Positions 54,924 to 63,981 are shown, counted from the first letter of the stretch. The stretch is 64,000 bases of DNA from Chloroflexota bacterium (GCA_030447525.1 JAUJOR010000015.1:62001-126000); one strand, 5' to 3'. A program made the numbers and translations. The notes: generated by a model not told the origin, from the letters alone.

Positions 54924-56258
54924 TTAGCCCATCAGGCCGGCGATCCCCTTGGGGATCTTGCCCCGGCCGATCTGCTTCATCATCCCTTGCATCTGGCGGA
55001 ACTGGTTGAGGAGCTGGTTGACCTCGTGCACGCTCGTCCCGCTGCCGCGGGCGATGCGCCGGCGCCGGGAGCCGTCCAGGATGACCGGGTTCTGGCGCTC
55101 CTTGACGGTCATGGAGAGGATCATGGCCTCTACCCGCTTGAACTGCTTTTCGTCCAGGGCGGCGGCGAACTCCGGCCGGCGGGTGAGCTGGCTCAGCCCG
55201 GGGATCATGTCCATGATGGAGCTGAGCGATCCCATGCGCTTGATCTGCTGCAGCTGCCCCAGGAAGTCGTCCAGGGTGAACTGCCCCTTGACCAGCTTCT
55301 TCTGGAGCTTCTCCGCTTCTTCCTGGTCGTAGAGCTCCTGGGTCTGCTCGATGAGGGTCAGCATGTCCCCCATACCCAGGATGCGGGAGGCCAGCCGGTC
55401 GGGGTAGTAGGCCTGCAGGGCCTCGATCTTTTCCCCCATGCCCAGGAACTTGAGGGGCACCCCGGTGACGGCGCGGATAGAGAGGGCCGCCCCGCCACGG
55501 GCGTCGCCGTCCATCTGGGTCAGGATCAGCCCGGTAAGGCCCACCTGCTCATGAAACTGCTGAGCGACGCTGACGGCCTCCTGGCCGGTCATGGCGTTGG
55601 CCACCAGGAGCACCTCGGTGGGCTGGATGGCCGCCTTGATCTGCACCAGCTCGTCCATCATCCGCTCGTCGATTTGCAGGCGACCGGCGGTGTCTATGAT
55701 GTTGATGGAATAGCCGTGCTCCCGGCCGTATTCGACGCTCCGCCTGGCGATGTCCACCGGGGAGGCGTGCGTCCCCTCTTCGTAGACCTCCGCCCCAATC
55801 TGGCGCCCCAACGTCTCCAACTGGGCAACGGCGGCCGGCCGGTAGGTGTCGCAGGCGACGAGCAGCGGTCGCTGCCCCAGCTTGCGCAGGGTCAAGGCCA
55901 GCTTCGCCGCCGAGGTTGTCTTGCCGGCCCCGTTCAACCCCACGAGCATCACCGGCGCCGGCGTCTTGCCCGTCCAGTCGATGCGTCCCGGCTCGCCCCC
56001 CAGCGTGGCGACAAGCTCCTCGTCCACGATGCGCAGCACCTGCTGGGCCGGCGTCAAGCTCTCCAGCACCTCTAACGAGGTGGCCCGCTCCTTCACCCGC
56101 CGGATGAAGTCTCGCGCCACCTTGAAGTTCACGTCGGCCTCCAGCAAGGCGAGACGCACCTCGCGCAAGGCCTCGTCAATATCCTCCTCGGCGAGGCGAC
56201 CCTTGCTGCGCATGTCCTTGAACACGCCCTGCAGGCGGTCGGTCAGTGCTTCGAACAT
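54924..56258 (-). CDS. ffh: signal recognition particle protein Ffh
   Basis: 444 residues from ATG 56258; the open frame extends to 56366 without conservation. N domain MFEALTDRLQGVFKDMRSKG; GTPase motifs GLNGAGKTTSAAKLALTLRK, DTYRPAAVAQLETLG, DTAGRLQIDERMMDEL and TQMDGDARGGAALS. The C-terminal M domain is shorter in methionine than usual but has SRRRRIARGSGTSVHEVNQL. It binds signal peptides and SRP RNA and pairs with FtsY for membrane targeting. The SRP RNA gene was not found here. Confidence 0.97.
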   Translation of the reverse strand: MFEALTDRLQGVFKDMRSKGRLAEEDIDEALREVRLALLEADVNFKVARDFIRRVKERATSLEVLESLTPAQQVLRIVDEELVATLGGEPGRIDWTGKTPAPVMLVGLNGAGKTTSAAKLALTLRKLGQRPLLVACDTYRPAAVAQLETLGRQIGAEVYEEGTHASPVDIARRSVEYGREHGYSINIIDTAGRLQIDERMMDELVQIKAAIQPTEVLLVANAMTGQEAVSVAQQFHEQVGLTGLILTQMDGDARGGAALSIRAVTGVPLKFLGMGEKIEALQAYYPDRLASRILGMGDMLTLIEQTQELYDQEEAEKLQKKLVKGQFTLDDFLGQLQQIKRMGSLSSIMDMIPGLSQLTRRPEFAAALDEKQFKRVEAMILSMTVKERQNPVILDGSRRRRIARGSGTSVHEVNQLLNQFRQMQGMMKQIGRGKIPKGIAGLMG

Positions 56259-56404
56259 CGGTGTACTCTCACTTGTGCCCGGCGCCCCGGCGAGCCTTCT
56301 GTCAACCCCTTCCGGCGACGTTCCAGACCCCGGCGGGAACGTCACAAGACAGGGTTGACACTGCACTCGATGGGGTACAGGGCCATTACTTTATCTATGT
56401 TGTC

Positions 56405-57346
56405 TTACTCGGCGAACAGGGCGCCGGCGAACTCGCCGGCGTCGAAGGGGGCGAAGTCGTCCACCCTTTCTCCAGTGCCGACGAACTTGATGGGGAGGCT
56501 CAGCTCTTGGGCGATGGAGAAGACGACCCCGCCCTTGGACGAGCTGTCCAGCTTGGCCAGGACGAGCCCGGTGACACCGACGGCCTGGGTAAAGCTCTTG
56601 GCTTGGACAAGGGCATTCTGCCCGGTGACGGCGTCCAGGACGAGCAGTGTCTCGTGGGGTGCGTCGGGGATTTGTCGCTGGACGATTCGTTGTACCTTTT
56701 TCAGCTCCTCCATGAGGTTGATCTTGGTGTGCAGCCGGCCGGCGGTGTCGACGATCAGCACGTCCGCGCCCCGGGCGCGGGCGGCCTTGATGCCGTCGAA
56801 GACCACAGCGCTGGGGTCGCTGCCCGGCCCTTGCGCCACGACCGGGACGGCGACGCGCTCCCCCCACACCTTGAGCTGATCAATGGCGGCGGCGCGGAAG
56901 GTGTCTCCCGCCACCAGCAGGGGCTTACGCCCGGACTGGGCCAGGAACTTTGCCAGCTTGGCGATGCTGGTGGTCTTGCCCACCCCGTTGACGCCGACCA
57001 CCAGGATGACGGCCAGGGGCAGCGGGAGGTTCAGGCCCACCGTCCCCCCCCCGAGAAGGCGCATCATCTCCTGGCGCAGGGCCGCCTCGGCCTGCTCAGG
57101 GGAGTCGAAGCGGCGCTTGTCGTGCGTCTCTCTCAGGGTGTCGACCAGGTCGGCGGTGGTGTGGGCCCCGAGGTCGGCCTGGATCAGGCGCTCCTCCAGC
57201 TCATCCCAGAAGGCGGCGTCCAGCTCACGCCGTGCCTGGAACATGTTGCGCACGGCCCCAAAGAGGCCACCGCGTGTCTTCTCCAACGACTCGGCAACGC
57301 CGGCTCCAGCCGGTTGCTCTTTCTTGCGGAAGATGTTGAAAACCAT
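56405..57346 (-). CDS. ftsY: signal recognition particle receptor FtsY
   Basis: 313 residues from ATG 57346. NG domain only, with a short N-terminus (no long acidic A domain). Motifs VVGVNGVGKTTSIAKLAKFL, DTFRAAAIDQLKVWG, DTAGRLHTKINLMEELKK, LAKLDSSSKGGVVFSI and the closing FVGTGERVDDFAPFDAGEF. It docks ribosome-SRP complexes at the membrane. It lies upstream of ffh on the same strand, 146 bp apart. Confidence 0.97.
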   Translation of the reverse strand: MVFNIFRKKEQPAGAGVAESLEKTRGGLFGAVRNMFQARRELDAAFWDELEERLIQADLGAHTTADLVDTLRETHDKRRFDSPEQAEAALRQEMMRLLGGGTVGLNLPLPLAVILVVGVNGVGKTTSIAKLAKFLAQSGRKPLLVAGDTFRAAAIDQLKVWGERVAVPVVAQGPGSDPSAVVFDGIKAARARGADVLIVDTAGRLHTKINLMEELKKVQRIVQRQIPDAPHETLLVLDAVTGQNALVQAKSFTQAVGVTGLVLAKLDSSSKGGVVFSIAQELSLPIKFVGTGERVDDFAPFDAGEFAGALFAE

Positions 57347-57401
57347 GCTCAATCGTAGGGTGTGGTGTGTCGTGGCGGGGCAGACAGGCCCCCAGATGCG
57401 G

Positions 57402-58304
57402 TCACGCGCGCTTGTTCCAGTACACCTCGAACTCCGCCAGCGAGGTGTAGTCGGCGCTCCCATTGTTGGAAAGGACGCGGAGCATCACCCAGCGGGCGTT
57501 CGTCTCAGGGAACTCGAAGCGTGGCGGGTTGGGCCTGTCCGGGTCGGTCGCGGCTCGAGCCTGGCCCGGATCGAGCGTCCACCGCCCCACGGGGGTGAAC
57601 GCCTCATCCGGGCCGGTGGTGGAGACGAGCACTTCGAACTCCTTGACCCAGGTGTCTTCCGGCTCAGTCGGCTGCGGGCGCAAGATGACTTTGTTGATGG
57701 CCAGGGGCGTAGGGAGGGCGAATACCATCTCCTGGGGCAGCGTGGCGTCGGCCGATCGCCATCCCGGAACGGAGGCGTTGGCGAAGGTGTCGATCAAGGA
57801 CTTGTGGCCGTAGTTTGGACGGGCCGGCTCGCTGGCGCGGATGAACCGCCCGCCGAATGGCTCGCTGAGGAAGTCGGTGCCCTCCGCCGTCTGGAAGGTG
57901 CCCCGCAGCCCGATGGCGAAGCGGGCGACCTCCTCCGGCGTCAGGGTAGTGGACGCCACGTTCCGCACGGCGATGGCCATCGGCACCATCACCACGGCGA
58001 TGACGGCGACGTAGACTGCCGACCGCTGCACGTCGGCGCGCGTCGGCCGCAGGCGTTGCCACCACGGGCGGCGGCGCTCCGCCTCCACCAGGCCCAGCGC
58101 TTCCAGCTCCTCGATGCAGCGGTCGCAGAATAAGGGGAGCGGATGGCGCTCGTCACGCGCCACGATGCGGGCAAACTGCTCTTCCGTACGGGTGGTCAGG
58201 CACTCGTCACAGAAGGGGGTACGGCAGCGCGCGCAGGCCGTCTTGACCACCCGGTGGGGATGGTTATAGCAACGCTTCTCTTCCGTAAGCTGAGCGCGCA
58301 GCAC
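57402..58304 (-). CDS. membrane protein with B-box-type zinc finger and discoidin-like domain
   Basis: 300 residues, GTG start. Residues 10-70 are a Cys/His-rich zinc finger of the B-box kind (CYNHPHRVVKTACARC, then FCDECLTTRT and FCDRCIEEL). One membrane segment follows (SAVYVAVIAVVMVPMAIAVR). Residues about 125-300 form a beta-rich domain resembling F5/8 type C (discoidin): INKVILRPQPTEPEDTWVKE, FEFPETNARWVMLRVLSNNG. So the finger would be cytoplasmic and the sandwich outside. A TATGAT box exactly 6 nt before GTG suggests leaderless expression. Upstream of ftsY and ffh. Confidence 0.75.
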   Translation of the reverse strand: MLRAQLTEEKRCYNHPHRVVKTACARCRTPFCDECLTTRTEEQFARIVARDERHPLPLFCDRCIEELEALGLVEAERRRPWWQRLRPTRADVQRSAVYVAVIAVVMVPMAIAVRNVASTTLTPEEVARFAIGLRGTFQTAEGTDFLSEPFGGRFIRASEPARPNYGHKSLIDTFANASVPGWRSADATLPQEMVFALPTPLAINKVILRPQPTEPEDTWVKEFEVLVSTTGPDEAFTPVGRWTLDPGQARAATDPDRPNPPRFEFPETNARWVMLRVLSNNGSADYTSLAEFEVYWNKRA

Positions 58305-58310
58305 ATTTTA

Positions 58311-58316
58311 ATCATA
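58311..58316 (-). promoter_or_regulatory. -10 box of a probable leaderless promoter
   Basis: Minus-strand TATGAT, then TAAAAT, then the GTG start codon. Transcription would start at or next to the start codon; there is no room for a Shine-Dalgarno. Confidence 0.55.
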
Positions 58317-58542
58317 CCCAAGCCGGCCGTCTTGGACCCTAGTACTGCGCTTGAAGACGCATCATCAAGGGCAAGGCGCGCTCCCGTAAGGGCAGCACCG
58401 ACCAGACCCCTGGGGGGTCGGGGTCGGGTCATGCGTAAGGGGGATCGCTGGGGGCCAAACATGTAGCCTCAGGCATTCTGGCCTCAGGAAAGGGCGCTGC
58501 TGTGGGTGCAGTTCAGCCTTGGCCCGAACGGGGCGGCGCCGG

Positions 58543-58785
58543 TTAACGGATACTACGGATGCCCCCGTGGGATACCTGGGCTTGGGGCGGCGCCAGCGAC
58601 ACGTCGGTCATCGGTTCGTTGACGAAGACGTCACCGTTACGAATTTTCAGATTGAAGCTGCACCCGGGATTGGTGCACACCCAGGCCTTGTACATCACGG
58701 CGGCACCCTGGCTCCCGAAGTCTGAGAGGGGGACAAGGTCACCTTCACCACACTTGCGGCACACGGGAAATCGTTGCTCGTCCAT
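58543..58785 (-). CDS. small zinc-ribbon protein, hypothetical
   Basis: 80 residues. CRKCGEGDLVPLSDFG and CTNPGCSFNLKIRNGD give four cysteines in a CxxC...CxxxxC ribbon. The remainder is short and hydrophilic. Such proteins often bind nucleic acid or serve as small structural units, but no role can be given. The gene stands alone, 238 bp from the B-box/discoidin gene. Confidence 0.7.
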   Translation of the reverse strand: MDEQRFPVCRKCGEGDLVPLSDFGSQGAAVMYKAWVCTNPGCSFNLKIRNGDVFVNEPMTDVSLAPPQAQVSHGGIRSIR

Positions 58786-59104
58786 TTGTCGTTCGCCTTG
58801 TCGTACGCCACATCACGGCCGCGCCACCCAATACCACACCAGGCGACGATCCCCGGCGTCACGGCCGGCTTGGCCCGGGATGCCCAGGCACCCGTCACCG
58901 CGCAGCACTCTATCAGTCGTCGCGTGCGCAACTAGGCAAGACCCGTACCAACCGCTTCGGCGGCGACGCTGGCGGTAGAATGGATCTACAGGCCAGTCTC
59001 TTGTGCCTCGCAGGGCACGGGCACCGCAGGACATGGAAATACCCTACAGCTCGGCCGGTGGAACGATGGGGCGTGTTCTAACCAGTCAGGGGGAGAGGAC
59101 GGCG
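58786..59104. other. intergenic region before the Mog-like gene
   Basis: About 320 bp. No conserved gene or RNA recognised; the Mog-like frame is open into it without conserved residues. The only clear signal is the GGGGGAGAGG Shine-Dalgarno at its end. Confidence 0.5.
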
Positions 59105-59845
59105 ATGGCAGAGCAGCACGGGCACAGGGACGGATCGGCCGGGGTGGGGGGGCAGATCCAGGTCGGCATTCTCACCTGCAGCGACCGCGGCGCCCGCGGC
59201 GAGCGCGCCGACGTCAGCGGCCCGACCCTCCACAACCTGGTTGTCGACCGGCTGGGGGCCAAGGTGGGGCAGTACAAGGTGGTACCGGACGACCGTATGG
59301 CCATCGAGACCACGCTGGTGGAATGGGTCGATGAGGGGCACCTGGACTTGATCTTTACCACCGGCGGGACGGGCTTCTCGCCCCGGGACGTTACTCCAGA
59401 GGCCACCCGCGCCGTCGTCGACCGCGAGGCCCCGGCGCTGACCCAGGCCATGCTCTTCGAGAGCCTGCGGATCACCCCCTACGCCATGCTCACGCGGGCC
59501 ACGGCCGGGATCCGCAAGCGCAGCCTCATCGTCAATCTCCCCGGGAATCCCAAGGCGCTCACGGAGAACTTCACGGCGGTGGCCGAGGTGCTCCCGCACG
59601 CGGTGGACATCGTACGTGGCCTGGACACGCACGCCGGCGGGCACGGCGGGCACGGCGCCGCGTCCGGGGCGCCGGCGACGAGCGGGGCCGACACCCCCCG
59701 GGACGGGAGCGTCCGTGAGGGTCACCGCCACGGGGCCGGCCCCGAGGGCGTCCCCGCCTCAGCGACAGCTTCGGCCCCGGCCGCCGGGGCCGGCGGGCCG
59801 CGCGAGGGGGGCATGGCCCGCAACGTCGGAGGGCCCCCCTGCTAG
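59105..59845 (+). CDS. MogA/MoaB-like molybdopterin adenylyltransferase with His-rich tail
   Basis: 246 residues from ATG 59105 (GGGGGAGAGG Shine-Dalgarno). The MoCF-biosynthesis fold spans about residues 17-175: QVGILTCSDRGARGERADVS, FTTGGTGFSPRDVTPEATRA and SLIVNLPGNPKALTENF, all conserved for MogA/MoaB. It activates molybdopterin with ATP. A tail of about 70 residues, rich in Gly, Ala and His (GGHGGHG, EGHRHG), is not part of the family and could bind metal. No other molybdenum cofactor genes are here. Confidence 0.9.
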   Translation: MAEQHGHRDGSAGVGGQIQVGILTCSDRGARGERADVSGPTLHNLVVDRLGAKVGQYKVVPDDRMAIETTLVEWVDEGHLDLIFTTGGTGFSPRDVTPEATRAVVDREAPALTQAMLFESLRITPYAMLTRATAGIRKRSLIVNLPGNPKALTENFTAVAEVLPHAVDIVRGLDTHAGGHGGHGAASGAPATSGADTPRDGSVREGHRHGAGPEGVPASATASAPAAGAGGPREGGMARNVGGPPC

Positions 59846-59930
59846 TATAGTCCCGCGGAAGTCCTTCGGCAGATCCCAATCTGGGAGACCTGCCCAGAGA
59901 CATCAGCCCAGGTGTACTAGGAGGTCACAC

Positions 59931-60545
59931 TCAAGCAGGGTGCCCGGCGATGACGCTTTCCTGGGCCAGGAGGTGGTCGACCTCCCGCCGGATCGCCTCC
60001 AAAGTCTTCATTTCCCGGTAGACGGAGGCGAAGCGGATGTAGGCGATGGGGTCGAGGTCGAGCAGGCCCTGGATCACCAGGTCGCCGATGCGGGTAGAGG
60101 AGACCTCCACGCCGCCTTGAGCTACGAGGTTGCGCTCCACACCGTCGGCTAGGCGCTCGATGGCCTCAAGGGCGACGGGGCGCTTTTCACAGGCGATGCG
60201 CAGGCCACGGAGCACCTTGACCCGGTCATAGGGCTCTCGGCGCCCGTCACGCTTTACCACCAGGAGGGTGACGGTGTCGATGCGCTCGGTGGTGGTGAAG
60301 CGGTGGGCGCACCGGGGGCACTCCCGGTAGCGCCGCAGGCCGGGCTCAGGAGTGCCCCAGGCCCCCCAGCCGGTCAGGCGCGTCTCGGGACTGGCGCAGC
60401 GCGGGCAGAGCACGGCCTCCGAGCGCTCGAAGGTGGTAAAGCGCCGGGCGCAGGCGCCGCACTCCCGCCGCCGGCGGATGGCGTCGTCCAGGTCGCGCGT
60501 CTCCAGGACGCGGAGGTCTTCGCTCCCACAGGCCACACACCGCAT
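59931..60545 (-). CDS. nrdR: transcriptional repressor NrdR with two zinc ribbons
   Basis: 204 residues from ATG 60545, preceded by GGAGGGG. Family members have about 150 residues with one ribbon. Here ribbon 1 uses Cys 3, 6, 29, 32 (ending RRRRECGACARRFTTFER) and ribbon 2 uses Cys 47, 50, 76, 79 (ending RRYRECPRCAHRFTTTER). The ATP-cone follows normally (LLVVKRDGRREPYDRVKVLR, then IRFASVYREMKTLEAI). NrdR senses ATP/dATP and represses ribonucleotide reductase genes; those are not in this window. Divergent from mnmA with a shared 46-bp promoter gap. Confidence 0.93.
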   Translation of the reverse strand: MRCVACGSEDLRVLETRDLDDAIRRRRECGACARRFTTFERSEAVLCPRCASPETRLTGWGAWGTPEPGLRRYRECPRCAHRFTTTERIDTVTLLVVKRDGRREPYDRVKVLRGLRIACEKRPVALEAIERLADGVERNLVAQGGVEVSSTRIGDLVIQGLLDLDPIAYIRFASVYREMKTLEAIRREVDHLLAQESVIAGHPA

Positions 60546-60591
60546 CCAGCCCCTCCGGTCGCCAGCCGTTATTATTCCAGTAGGGAAACGT

Positions 60592-61755
60592 ATGGCACGG
60601 ATCGTAGTGGCGATGAGCGGCGGCGTCGACTCCTCGGTGACAGCCGCCTTGCTCAAGCACCAGGGGCATGACGTAATCGGCGTCACGCTCAACGTGTGGC
60701 CGGACGAGGCAACCGGGCCGGGGCAGCCGGACGACGGCACCCGTTCCAAGGCCTGCTGCGGTATCTCGGCGGTGGACGACGCCCGCCGGGTGGCGGACGC
60801 ACTGGACATTCCCTATTACGTTCTGAACTTCCGCGACCTTTTCCGCGAGTACGTGATCGCCGACTTCGTCCGCGAATACACCCGCGGGCGGACGCCCAAC
60901 CCGTGCGTGCGCTGCAACCAGCACGTCAAGTTCCGTCCGGTATTGCAGCGCGCCGCCGCCTTGGGGGCGGAGTACGTTGCCACCGGCCACTACGTGCGCC
61001 GTGACCAGGATCCGCTGACCGGCCGTTTCCGGCTCCGTAAGGCGAAGGACCGGTCGAAGGATCAGTCGTACGTCCTCTTCCCCATGCAGCAGGAGGAGCT
61101 GGCCCGTACCCTCTTCCCCCTCGGCGACTACGCCAAGGCCGAGACACGGCGCCTGGCCGAGACCTTTGGCCTCTCCGTGGCCGGGAAGCCGGAGAGCATG
61201 GAGATCTGCTTTGTTCCGGACAACAAGTACGGTCGCTACGTGGCGGCTCAGGCCCCGGGCGCGGCGCAGCCCGGCCCCATCCTGGATAGCCAGGGGCGCT
61301 ACCTGGGCGAGCACCCGGGCATCCTGCACTTCACCGTCGGTCAGCGCAAGGGGCTGGGCCTGACCTCTGCCGAGCCCCTGTTTGTCCTGGCCATTGAGCC
61401 GGAGCGCAACGCCGTGATCGTGGGATCAGACGGCGATCTCCTCTGTCACGATCTCCTCGCCGACGGCCTCAATCTCGTGGCCTTGCCGGAGCTGACTGAG
61501 CCGCTGCGCTGCCTGGCCCGCATCCGCTACCGCATGCAGGAAGCCCCGGCAACCCTGGAGCCGGCCCCGGAGCACGGTCTGGACGCGGTGCGTGTCCGCT
61601 TCGACGATCCCCAGCGGGCCATCACCCCGGGCCAGGCCGTCGTCTTCTACGACGGGGACGTCGTCCTTGGTGGGGCGACGATTGCCAGTACGCAGCCGTC
61701 GGAAGTGAGCAGGGACATGGCGCCACCCGTGGCGGCCGGCCGCACTCGCCCCTGA
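60592..61755 (+). CDS. mnmA: tRNA-specific 2-thiouridylase MnmA
   Basis: 387 residues. PP-loop VVAMSGGVDSSVTAALLK at the N-terminus, GRTPNPCVRCNQHVKF with the first catalytic Cys, GHYVRRDQDP, KDQSYVLFPM and the second Cys in ESMEICFVPDNKYGRYV. C-terminal beta domain HFTVGQRKGLGL and ITPGQAVVFYDGDVVLGGAT. It installs s2U34 on tRNA-Glu, -Gln and -Lys. ATG preceded by AGGG; a TTATTC/TATTAT A/T-rich box lies 15-20 nt upstream. Confidence 0.96.
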   Translation: MARIVVAMSGGVDSSVTAALLKHQGHDVIGVTLNVWPDEATGPGQPDDGTRSKACCGISAVDDARRVADALDIPYYVLNFRDLFREYVIADFVREYTRGRTPNPCVRCNQHVKFRPVLQRAAALGAEYVATGHYVRRDQDPLTGRFRLRKAKDRSKDQSYVLFPMQQEELARTLFPLGDYAKAETRRLAETFGLSVAGKPESMEICFVPDNKYGRYVAAQAPGAAQPGPILDSQGRYLGEHPGILHFTVGQRKGLGLTSAEPLFVLAIEPERNAVIVGSDGDLLCHDLLADGLNLVALPELTEPLRCLARIRYRMQEAPATLEPAPEHGLDAVRVRFDDPQRAITPGQAVVFYDGDVVLGGATIASTQPSEVSRDMAPPVAAGRTRP

Positions 61756-61776
61756 GCGCCCTGTGCGACGTACGGT

Positions 61777-62544
61777 CTACTTGCGCAGGGCGACGCGGAG
61801 CTCGCGTACCGGCTTGACTACCATGCTGCGCCAGCCTTGCCGGGCGTAGGCTCCCAGAGAGACCTGCGCCGGCGCCCCCCATTGGGCCTGCGTCGTGCGG
61901 TTCTCTATAGCCCGGCGCAGATCGGCCGGGGTACGCCCAGGGAAGCGCGTCACGGCGGAGGCGATCAGGGCCAGGTGGTGGGCATCGCTGCTCCCCAGGG
62001 GCGCCAGGTGCAAAGAGGCATCGTTGGCGCGGCGTAGGCGCCCCTCCAGGCGCCGCCCGCCGAGGGCGCCGGTGCACACCTCTATCGCCTGCAAGGCCTG
62101 GAGTTCGGGGTGCGTCTCCCGGTAGGCGAGGAGGCGGCGCAGGGTACGTTCCCCAACGCTGGGCACGACGGCGCTATACGGGTGCGGCAGGGCTACCATC
62201 CCACCGGCGTCGTGGACGGCGGCGATAGTCTCGAGCAAGGGGCGGAAGCGCGGAAAGGGAATGGTCGGGAACGGCTCGGCAAAGAACAACGCCAGGACGT
62301 GGCGCCCCCAGGCGGCGCTGATCTCCGTAGCCACGATGGCCTGCAGGCGCCCGCCGGGCCGGCCGGCGCACCACTCCGCCGCCTGCAACGCCCCCCGTAG
62401 CTCGTCGTGGTCGGCGATGGCGAGAATGTCTACGGCGGTGTGCGCCGCGGCGTGCTCCATGATCTGGCCCACGCCGGCTACACCGTCGCTCCAGTCACTG
62501 TGGACGTGGAGGTCAGCGGTCCCTAGAATCGGGAGCTGTGGCAT
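61777..62544 (-). CDS. PHP domain metal-dependent phosphoesterase
   Basis: 255 residues from ATG 62544; in-frame ATG at 62679 is an alternative but the added residues are low-complexity. Metal-site motifs: ADLHVHSDWSDGVAG, DILAIADHDELRG, ALPHPYSAV and GSSDAHHLALIAS. Similar to YciV/RnaM-type 3',5'-nucleoside bisphosphate phosphatases and 5'-3' exonucleases. The product and function remain general. Convergent with mnmA, 21 bp apart. Confidence 0.82.
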   Translation of the reverse strand: MPQLPILGTADLHVHSDWSDGVAGVGQIMEHAAAHTAVDILAIADHDELRGALQAAEWCAGRPGGRLQAIVATEISAAWGRHVLALFFAEPFPTIPFPRFRPLLETIAAVHDAGGMVALPHPYSAVVPSVGERTLRRLLAYRETHPELQALQAIEVCTGALGGRRLEGRLRRANDASLHLAPLGSSDAHHLALIASAVTRFPGRTPADLRRAIENRTTQAQWGAPAQVSLGAYARQGWRSMVVKPVRELRVALRK

Positions 62545-62817
62545 CCTGGTGTCCGGCACGGCTGTGGCGCCAACGTCACCCTGCTCCCGGTGGCGCCCCG
62601 TCCCCCACATAGAGCCTGGATCAGGGTCCAGGAGCCGATCATACAAGCCTACCATCTCGGAAGGGACTGGAGGTGTCATGCCGCTGCGCGCCGTGGTTGC
62701 CTCGCTGGGTAGCCCCTGGCGTGAAGCGCTGAAGGGTGTTGGCCGGTGCATGGGACACTAAGCAAGCCCTTCAAGACCGAGGACAAGCTGGATCTGTGGT
62801 AGACCTGATTGACGGCG

Positions 62818-63588
62818 ATGCCACGCGCGCGATGCCATTGGGCCTTGCTGATCCAAACGCGTGAGGCCCTCCGAGAGGCGGTCCCGGAGGCCCACAGGCT
62901 TGCCGTGCGTTATCGAGGGGAGTTCTTCGCCGGGGGTATTGCCCCAGACGCTATCCGCCTCTTTGCGGGGCGGGATAAGCTCAGCTCTCACTTCTACGAC
63001 GACCAGCGGCAGGAGACGTGGGACGGCGTGGCCGCTGCGATGTGCGCCGCCCAGCCGGCGGTCGCCGATCCGTCCCGGCTGGACGAGCCGGCGCGGGCCT
63101 GGCTCCTGGGCTACCTGGCGCACGTCCTCACGGACGTGGCCTACTGGCGCCACGTCATCACGCAGCTGCCACCGTTCCCGGCGCACAGCGGGGTGCACCA
63201 CGGGGCATGGGTGCTGGCCGACCAGATCGATATCCCGCCGCAGGAGCGGACCCTGGACGTGGAGGGGCTGAGCTTCGCCGCTGCCCCCCCGTGGGTGGAC
63301 GAGGGGGCGATGCGCCAGATGCTGGCTCGCGTGACCGGACGCATCCTCGTGCCGGACGGGATGTGGCCGGTGGAGCTGGCCTACGTCCGCTACCGCCCGG
63401 ACTTGGAAGGCAAGTCCGAGGCGGACGTCTTGGCGAGCCTGCTACCGGAGTGGGAGGCGAACGTCGCCGCCGCCCGGGCCGCCCTGCCGGAGGAGGTGTG
63501 GCCGGCTTTCCGCGCCGCCGCCGTGACTGGAGCGGTCGCGGCCATCAGCGCCTACCTTGAAGCGCCCGTCCCGGCCCCCGTCCCCTGA
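62818..63588 (+). CDS. zinc-dependent phospholipase C-like protein (PF00882 type)
   Basis: 256 residues from ATG 62818 (TTG 62809 is an alternative). YRGEFFAGGIAPDAIRLFAG, then KLSSHFYDD and ARAWLLGYLAHVLTDVAYWR match the Zn_dep_PLPC pattern of histidines and aspartates that hold three zinc ions. No signal peptide, so it is likely intracellular or an unusual member. Substrate unknown; many such proteins are uncharacterised metallohydrolases. Confidence 0.72.
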   Translation: MPRARCHWALLIQTREALREAVPEAHRLAVRYRGEFFAGGIAPDAIRLFAGRDKLSSHFYDDQRQETWDGVAAAMCAAQPAVADPSRLDEPARAWLLGYLAHVLTDVAYWRHVITQLPPFPAHSGVHHGAWVLADQIDIPPQERTLDVEGLSFAAAPPWVDEGAMRQMLARVTGRILVPDGMWPVELAYVRYRPDLEGKSEADVLASLLPEWEANVAAARAALPEEVWPAFRAAAVTGAVAAISAYLEAPVPAPVP

Positions 63589-63657
63589 GGTGTGAGACCC
63601 TCGCTCCCCGGGGGCGACGCGCCGGCGTTGTGTACTCACCGGTCCCTGCAGCGCCCT

Positions 63658-63690
63658 GCCGGGAGACAGCCGGGAGACTGCCAGGAGACG
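63658..63690. repeat. 11-bp tandem repeat, three near-copies
   Basis: GCCGGGAGACA, GCCGGGAGACT and GCCAGGAGACG follow one another in the gap between two convergent genes. Purpose unknown. Confidence 0.7.
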
Positions 63691-63733
63691 GAACGCGGCC
63701 CTGGGGCCGCTGCCCAAGGGCCCTGACCAGGCG

Positions 63734-63976
63734 CTAGAGCCCGGGCCCGCCGGGGTCGCCCGGGGACACGTCTTCCGGCTCCGCCAGGACAACGTTGGCT
63801 ACCCGCTCCGTCGCCACCTGCGATGCCTGCAGCCAGAGGGCGGAGGCCGTCGCCGGCACGTCCACCGGCCGTGGCTTACCGGTGGCGTCCTTGGGGGCCT
63901 GCGGGTGGCGCTCAACGTCTCGGGCGATGGCAGAGGCCCGTGCCAGGAGAGCGTCCCGCGCCAGGTAGGCCGTCAT
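63734..63976 (-). CDS. hypothetical protein, 80 aa
   Basis: Begins MTAYLARDALLARASAIARD and is helical and alanine-rich with a Gly/Pro tail. A GGGGGG run precedes the ATG. An upstream palindrome (63982-64000) overlaps the likely ribosome-binding region. No family recognised; it may start an operon that continues past the window edge. Confidence 0.5.
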   Translation of the reverse strand: MTAYLARDALLARASAIARDVERHPQAPKDATGKPRPVDVPATASALWLQASQVATERVANVVLAEPEDVSPGDPGGPGL

Positions 63977-63981
63977 CCCCC

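Noticed and set aside
54833..58542. SRP RNA gene near ffh/ftsY
   Set aside because: No GGTCAGG...GGAAGCAGC core was found on either strand in the gaps here.
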